Source: Allorhodopirellula solitaria
Lineage (GTDB): Bacteria > Planctomycetota > Planctomycetia > Pirellulales > Pirellulaceae
Length of the DNA stretch: 64,000 bases
Direction of reading: 5' to 3'
Assembly: GCF_007859855.1 (NCBI RefSeq)
Contig: NZ_SJPK01000004.1
Coordinates: 248,001 to 312,000, forward strand
Position 1 is the first letter of the stretch, and each line of letters opens with the position of its first letter. Made by a program: the position numbers and the translations under genes. The notes under the pieces are model-generated. The model did no database searches, was not told the DNA's origin, and saw nothing but the letters and a program-made list of their open reading frames with translations. This document shows positions 59,435 to 64,000 of the stretch, in pieces.

Positions 59435-60262
59435 TGGCCGGTGGGAACCGCATCCTCGCCCGACTGCGATTGTCAGATCAAGGAGGCCTGTCCGTTCAGG
59501 CCATCGTCGCCGTCGAAAACGCCGATGTGCACGTAGGGCCGGTTCCCACCGGACATCCGCTGCGGGTGTTCCCATCGAGCAACGAGCACACTCCTTGGCA
59601 TCGTCACCCCCGAAATGCGTTGAAACACCGGCGCGTGTGGCCGGTAGGAACCGCACCCTTGCCCGACCGCGATTGTCAGATCAACGAGGCCTGTCCGTTC
59701 AGGCCATCGTCGCCGTCGAAAACGCCGATGTGCACGTAGGGCCGGTTCCCACCGGCCATCCGCTGCGGGTGTTCCCATCGAGCAACGCTCACACTCCTTG
59801 GCATCGTCACCCCCGAAATGCGTTGAAACACCGGCGCGTGTGGCCGGTAGGAACCGCACCCTTGCCCGACCGCGATTGTCAGATCAACGAGGCCTGTCCG
59901 TTCAGGCCATCGTCGCCGTCGAAAACGCCGATGTGCACGTAGGGCCGGTTCCCACCGGCCATCCGCTGCGGGTGTTCCCATCGAGCAACGCTCACACTCC
60001 TTGGCATCGTCACCCCCGAAATGCGTTGAAACACCGGCGCGCGTGGCCGGTAGGAACCGCACCCTTGCCCGACCGCGATTGTTGGATCAAGGAGGCCTGT
60101 CCGTTCAGGCCGTCGACAACGCCGATGTGCACGTAGGGCCGGTTCCCACCGGCCATCCGCTGCAGGTGCTCCCATCGAGCAACGCTCACACTCCTTGGCA
60201 TCGTCACCCCCGAAATGCGTTGAAACGCCGGCGCGTGTGGCCGGTAGGAACCGGCCCTACTT
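59435..60262. repeat. 203-bp tandem repeat array (about 4 units)
   Basis: Units of 203 bases recur from about 59435, at 59638, 59841 and 60044, the last shortened by 9 bases. Each unit has GTAGGGCCGGTTCCCACCGGCC and the near-inverse GGCCGGTAGGAACCG, the same module as the 179-bp array at 5925-6632, with a different spacer. Open frames of up to 216 codons run through on both strands, but they are repetitive, encode no domain and shift with the unit, so they are not genes. The array fills the gap between the convergent DUF4272 and AGE genes. Confidence 0.9.
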
Positions 60263-60269
60263 ACTCAAC

Positions 60270-61463
60270 TCACCCGTCCGAGCTTTCCGCGTCGCTTGCT
60301 TTAGCAAGCATTTGCCAGCAGGTAAGTTGCATGCGTGGCATGTGAAAGGGGCCTTTCCAGAGGTTGCCTTTGAGTTCTGAGCTGATGCGGCCGTCGCGAT
60401 GGAGATATCCGTACCATTCGCCATGCTCTCGATCCGGGAAACGCTCATGCGTCCAGTCGTGAATCATTCGGTGCCAGTTGGCATACTTAGTTTCACCGGT
60501 GAGCTCATGGGCGAGCAGTGTGGCGATGATCGTCTCGTTTTGTGGCCACCAAAATTTCATGTCGTGCCAGTACTCCTGAACCGGACGACCGTTGACGTCG
60601 ACAAAGTACAGCATACCGCCGTACTTCTGATCCCAACCTCGGTGCCACATCCAATCGAGCATCTGGCAACCGGTATGGATGAGTGAGGCGTCTCCTCGGA
60701 GCTTTCCTTCTTGCATGATGAACCATGCACCCTCGATCGCGTGCCCAGGATTGAGCAGGCGACCGTCGAAGTGGTCGATCATATCACCGGTCGGGCTGAC
60801 GGTTTCCATGACGCAATGAATGTCTTCCTTTAAATGAAAACGGCGGACATCTTCAATGCTACGGTCGATCCACGCATCGGCATCGGGCAGGCCAATCGAT
60901 TCTCGAAGCTCTTGCGCGGTTACGAGCGCAATCATCGGAAACCCGATACTGCGAGTAGGCCTTGTCGAAGTGAATTTTGGCTCGACACCCTGAGGATGGA
61001 GGTTGTGATCGACAAATCGCTGGAAGGTGCGTCTTGCTTTTTCCGCGTATTGCTCATCGCCGGTCGCCCGGAAGAGCTCACCGTAGGCGATCGATGCGAA
61101 ACTTTCTGAAAACGCATAGCGGCGTTTGCGAATTGGTTTTCCTTCTCGAGTGACGTGGAACCACATCCGACCGTCTGACGGATCAAAACAACAATCATCG
61201 AGAAATCGAGCGCCGTGCTTGGCTAGTTCGAGCCACTGCTCACGCGGCTCAACATTGTTGTACAACTCGCCGAGCAACCAGGTGAAGCGGGCCTGTTGCC
61301 AGATCCCCTTGTCGGTATCGATCACGGTTCCGTCTCGATCGAGCGACATCATGAAACCGCCATGTTCGCGATCAACACAATGATTGATCCAAAACGGCAG
61401 CGTGTCGTTCAGCAATCCATCACGATAAATGGCAACGAGCTCTTTTCGCCGAGATTCATTCAT
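60270..61463 (-). CDS. N-acylglucosamine 2-epimerase (AGE) family protein
   Basis: 397 residues, full length for the AGE/RnBP family. The (alpha/alpha)6 barrel motifs are present: LPFWINHCVDREHGGFMMSLDRDGTVID at the start, KGIWQQARFTWLLGELYN, RYAFSESFASIAYGELFRAT, LLNPGHAIEGAWFIMQEG with the catalytic histidine, HDMKFWWPQNETIIATLLA and CWQMLAKA. Family members interconvert N-acetylglucosamine/N-acetylmannosamine or act on mannose and cellobiose. It starts 10 bases after the last codon of the symporter relic, in the same operon as the sialidase, which fits sialic-acid (N-acetylmannosamine) catabolism. No nanA or nanE homologue is in the window. Confidence 0.88.
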   Translation of the reverse strand: MNESRRKELVAIYRDGLLNDTLPFWINHCVDREHGGFMMSLDRDGTVIDTDKGIWQQARFTWLLGELYNNVEPREQWLELAKHGARFLDDCCFDPSDGRMWFHVTREGKPIRKRRYAFSESFASIAYGELFRATGDEQYAEKARRTFQRFVDHNLHPQGVEPKFTSTRPTRSIGFPMIALVTAQELRESIGLPDADAWIDRSIEDVRRFHLKEDIHCVMETVSPTGDMIDHFDGRLLNPGHAIEGAWFIMQEGKLRGDASLIHTGCQMLDWMWHRGWDQKYGGMLYFVDVNGRPVQEYWHDMKFWWPQNETIIATLLAHELTGETKYANWHRMIHDWTHERFPDREHGEWYGYLHRDGRISSELKGNLWKGPFHMPRMQLTCWQMLAKASDAESSDG

Positions 61464-61473
61464 TCAGGTTCTC

Positions 61474-61740
61474 TCAATTAGAAACAGTATCGTCGATCAG
61501 GTCGCCAACGGGTTTTTGTGAAACGAGACTTGTCATGCAACCGACGACAAATCACGTTGTGATTCCACATGCCGTGTACAGGTACCCGTTGACTGCGGTG
61601 AATTTCCAGAGGCCGAACATGACCGCCGCGCCGACCAACGCACCCGTCAAGGCGCCAGTGGAGTTGGCTCGCGTTGTTGTACCACCTAGCACAAACAGTC
61701 CACCGAGCACGCCCATGAACAAACTGCATTGAACTCCCAC
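61474..61740 (-). pseudogene. C-terminal relic of a sodium:solute symporter (SSS), with in-frame stop
   Basis: The frame 61552-61740 encodes [20 protein letters not shown], then [19 protein letters not shown] and [12 protein letters not shown], the last two membrane helices of an SSS-family transporter. A TGA at 61554-61552 interrupts it. Reading through in the same frame gives FVVGCMTSLVSQKPVGDL and a normal-looking end at TGA 61476-61474, 10 bases before the AGE start. Everything N-terminal of this piece is missing; the upstream DNA is the kelch relic in another frame. In related planctomycetes kelch mutarotase and SSS parts form one fused protein, so this is its surviving tail. Confidence 0.8.
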
Positions 61741-62486
61741 ACGTCGCGAAGGAATTCATAGCTGGATTGCTCTTCCGCTGGCCCATTCTGACGCCGCCCA
61801 CTGATAACGTACACGCAGTCGTTGTACCCATCGCGCTGGCTGACGGTTAGGTTCAACGCTCGCGGTGGCCCAGGCCACGCCGGCAGTCCTTTCCAAACGA
61901 ACTCGTCTTCCGATCGCTTCTTAGATAGATCGAGCGACCAGAAATTCGTCATGGCTGTTTCCAGCGATTGGCCACTTTGTCCTCCCGCCAGATAAATCAC
62001 ATCGCCGATCCTCGTGGCCGCAGTAAACGCGCACGGTTTGGGTAGCGACGGATACACTGTCGTCCCAATCTGTTCGGTCTCAGGGTCCCAGCTCAACAGA
62101 AAGACGTCGTCCAACGTTTCTTCGGCATCATTCCCACCAAAGCAGACTAACCCCTCACTCGTAGAAACGGATGTCCCGTAGGCGATTGCACGATCGAGTG
62201 TGCCGCCGTCCTTCCACGTGTAGCCGTCTCCGTCTCGCGCCATCACGAAGATACGATCATGCCAGACCTTGTCGCTCTCCCAAACTGGCTTGGGAAAGTT
62301 GGCACCTCCAGCCACGATCATCGCATCGTTTTGAACCCCAACAAACGGACCTGCAAAGCCAAGCTCATCTGGCATCGATGGTAGTTCGCTCCACGACAGC
62401 AAATCCTCAGCGGTCGCGAGTGTGGATGTCGTGACCGCTGCGAGCAAGAGCAGGATATGCAGGGATTGCTTCATCGTCTCTTTCAT
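61686..62486 (-). pseudogene. Kelch/NanM-like mutarotase, truncated (5' half of a kelch-SSS fusion)
   Basis: From ATG 62486 (or 62474) the frame gives a signal peptide (MKQSLHILLLLAAVTTSTLATA) and kelch blades of a cyclically permuted mutarotase: LGFAGPFVGVQNDAMIVAGG, IAYGTSVSTSEGLVCFGGND, CAFTAATRIGDVIYLAGGQ and LRDVWEFN. About 245 codons in, near 61735, the frame leaves the family and ends within 15 codons. The sequence beyond the break continues in a different frame as the SSS tail. An internal deletion of perhaps 1.5 kb with a frame change explains this. The truncated product lacks the last blades, so it is unlikely to fold. NanM-type proteins convert N-acetylneuraminate anomers. Confidence 0.8.
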
Positions 62487-62527
62487 GAATGTGGCAGGCA
62501 GGGTGCCTGCATTGAGGGGTTCAATTT

Positions 62528-62864
62528 TCATTCCTGTTTTCCGTCTAGCCTGTGCCATGGGACGACGCCAATCCATTCGGCCGACGTCTCGTAGCTCGCA
62601 ACCATCTCCGTCAAGGTCTCAGGTTCTGTGCCGGATAGATCGTGTTTGCAAAAGACCTTCATTTGAACCGCCATTGTCTGAAACGAATACCAAGAGCGTG
62701 TTGTCGATCGAACCGGCATCCTCGAGGGCCGACACGACTCGACCAATCGCCATATCCATTTCCGTCACCATCGCCGCAAACACTTCCATGCGAAGGGCCT
62801 GCGCACATAACGTTACCGTCCACGCGATGCAAATCACTGCATGAAAAACACTTGGCCGCTTCAT
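62528..62864 (-). pseudogene. Gutted sulfatase relic
   Basis: ATG 62864 overlaps the sialidase stop by 4 bases (ATGA) and starts a signal peptide (MKRPSVFHAVICIAWTVTLCAQA). It then jumps straight to a mid-sulfatase segment (MVTEMDMAIGRVVSALED, then TLLVFVSDNGGSNEG). In a second frame, ending at TGA 62528, is the sulfatase C-terminus (SGTEPETLTEMVASYETSAEW, PWHRLDG). The formylglycine region and most of the catalytic domain are missing. At least two deletions and a frame change are needed. A normal sulfatase is about 480-520 residues, so roughly three quarters has been lost. It was probably a functional sulfatase of the sialidase operon. Confidence 0.82.
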
Positions 62865-64000
62865 CGCGTTTGCTTACTATTCTGGGCTTCGTTCATCGTC
62901 ACTTGCGATTGTGTCACGACCGCGAAGACAATCGATTCGTAAGGGTTGTCTTTTCCCGCTTCAAACAGAACACCGTATTGATCTGCATCGAGCCGAACCA
63001 AGTCACTGTAGGCAGCCGGCCCGGTATGAATCAGCGGACCGTCGTGCCAGGTCTTTGTCTCATCGACTGAATACCGAATCCGCAGATCGCTACGACCTTT
63101 GCCACTGGGGCCATTCTCGTCGGGGCCAGCAAACAGGATCAAATCGATCGCGTCACCGCTAAGTGTCGATCCCGCGCGTAGCAACGAACATTGAACGACC
63201 GGCGGGTCGAGAACCCGCGACGACGGTTGAAAGTACAGGTATTCAGCATCTGGCGAATGGTCAAACGTCGTGCCCCCGTCACTGCTGAACGCGTCACCGC
63301 GTGAGCCCCGAGCCGCTCCGTTGTGATCGCGGGTGTTGAAATACAGTCGCCCATCGTTCAGCTCAACGACCGTCGTCTCGTTGGCATGCAGATCATCTTC
63401 GTAGGTATCGTCAACCGCTCCGATCTGCCACGTCTTGCCGTGGTCGTCACTCAAAATTGCATGAACACCGTTGGCACCCCTGTCGGCCCCGTCGTCACCG
63501 AGGCGATGGTCGCAGGGAACGACAAGCCGTCCTTTGTGCGTTCCGCGTTGGATTTGAATTGCGTGCACCGGCCCCGGAGCGTACCACCCCCACTCCGGCC
63601 TTTTGACTTTCTCGGTCAGCTCGACGTGATCCGCCCAAGTCCTCCCATGGTCATCGCTGTAGGTCACAAAGACGCGATCATTCTCGACCGTGAACGGCAG
63701 CCAGACACGGCCTGCGTGTTCGGGGTCCAGATGATCGACTACTGGTGTAGGATTGCCGACACTGATCTCTCGTGACGGATCCTCGTACAAGCTACGAAAA
63801 CCATCGCTCCGCTGGACGACCTCAATTGCCCCCCATGTCTTACCACGGTCGCTGGAGCGTTTCAGAACAAGATCAATCTCGCTCGCATCGCCTCCTTGCC
63901 GAGCTTCGCAGAACGCCAATAAATCACCGTTGGCGGCAGCGACAATGGCCGGAATACGAAATACGTTGTAGCCTTCGTTGCCACTACGGAAAACCGTGAC
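62861..64000 (-). CDS. Sialidase (GH33-like, BNR/Asp-box), N-terminus outside window
   Basis: 379 codons are visible and the frame is open to the window end, so the N-terminus is cut off. The visible start YNVFRIPAIV holds the FRIP arginine motif that binds the sialic-acid carboxylate. Asp boxes (SxDxGxxW) follow: SSDRGKTWG, SDDHGRTWA, SDDHGKTWQ, SSDGGTTFD and SVDETKTWH. Other catalytic elements such as GRLVVPCDHR and SDLVRLDADQYGVLFEAG (with the Glu partner) fit a six-bladed sialidase. It removes terminal sialic acids from glycans, presumably outside the cytoplasm. It overlaps the sulfatase relic by 4 bases, so it led an operon with sulfatase, kelch-SSS and AGE. It shows no internal damage. 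Confidence 0.88.
   Translation of the reverse strand, partial: VTVFRSGNEGYNVFRIPAIVAAANGDLLAFCEARQGGDASEIDLVLKRSSDRGKTWGAIEVVQRSDGFRSLYEDPSREISVGNPTPVVDHLDPEHAGRVWLPFTVENDRVFVTYSDDHGRTWADHVELTEKVKRPEWGWYAPGPVHAIQIQRGTHKGRLVVPCDHRLGDDGADRGANGVHAILSDDHGKTWQIGAVDDTYEDDLHANETTVVELNDGRLYFNTRDHNGAARGSRGDAFSSDGGTTFDHSPDAEYLYFQPSSRVLDPPVVQCSLLRAGSTLSGDAIDLILFAGPDENGPSGKGRSDLRIRYSVDETKTWHDGPLIHTGPAAYSDLVRLDADQYGVLFEAGKDNPYESIVFAVVTQSQVTMNEAQNSKQTR

Noticed and set aside
59292-60136. Frames of up to 216 codons in the 203-bp array, both strands
   Set aside because: Repetitive, shift with each unit, contain no domain and duplicate one another.
61552-61554. Selenocysteine codon at the TGA in the symporter tail
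   Set aside because: The gene is already broken upstream, the SSS family has no selenocysteine site here, and decay explains the stop.

Overview
The window looks like chromosomal DNA from a marine planctomycete of the Rhodopirellula/Pirellulaceae type. The evidence is gene content: formylglycine sulfatases, a DUF1592 (planctomycete cytochrome c-type) plus DUF1552 pair, an SHD1-like secreted protein, a protein with the planctomycete N-terminus MRLTLRTLLAYLDD, a glycine-rich 'mu-protocadherin'-type surface protein, an Lpg1974-type outer-membrane barrel and many carbohydrate-active enzymes. The DNA is GC-rich, Shine-Dalgarno sites are sparse, and the gaps between genes are full of palindromic repeats. 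I see no rRNA, CRISPR array, integrase, transposase or prophage. One tRNA-Ser(UGA) is present.

Layout. 1-5.9 kb: end of valS, mobA-moeA (molybdenum cofactor) and a yidC that carries a PDZ domain. 5.9-8.3 kb: a 179-bp tandem repeat array, an unassigned gene relic and a secreted GH43-like propeller protein. 8.6-15.9 kb: a large anti-sigma/FecR-like membrane protein, tRNA-Ser, glgC, a ferredoxin-NADP reductase and an SHD1-like secreted protein. 16-23 kb, minus strand: a sulfatase, then a DUF1592 / DUF1552 / ankyrin operon. 23-31.5 kb: recQ with an in-frame repeat tract, a hybrid histidine kinase and a convergent membrane Ser/Thr kinase. 31.7-40.2 kb: an NTF2-like secreted protein, the Gly-rich surface protein, bioB, a 77-bp repeat array, an SDR enzyme, a MoxR ATPase and an outer-membrane barrel.

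40.3-46.3 kb, minus strand, is a four-gene block: a BRCT-MerR-TPR regulator, a class II terpene (squalene-hopene-like) cyclase with DADDT, a DUF116-polyprenyl diphosphate synthase fusion and a chorismate-lyase-like protein. It looks like an undescribed isoprenoid or meroterpenoid pathway. 46.6-56.2 kb, plus strand, is a catabolic operon: MFS transporter, a Gfo/Idh/MocA-cyclase fusion, a DUF1537 acid-sugar kinase, a class II aldolase-type decarboxylase, an ABM monooxygenase, an isocitrate/isopropylmalate dehydrogenase paralogue and a large secreted DUF5060 glycoside hydrolase. It resembles four-carbon acid-sugar breakdown, but different enzymes would carry out the oxidation.

56.3-60.3 kb holds a short UvrC-like nuclease, two genes of unknown function and a 203-bp repeat array. 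60.3-64 kb, minus strand, is a decaying sialic-acid-type locus: a sialidase (cut by the window end), a gutted sulfatase relic, a kelch mutarotase-SSS symporter fusion that has lost its middle, and an intact N-acylglucosamine 2-epimerase-family gene. The junctions between these four are still those of a compact operon.

A recurring theme is a family of short palindromes built on CGACGR-CTCCG-YCGTCG or GACGG-GCGGAG-CCGTC. They occur singly, as a 77-bp tandem array after bioB, and as seven in-frame 36-bp copies inside recQ. A second family, built on GGCCGGTTCCCACCGGCC, makes the 179-bp and 203-bp arrays.
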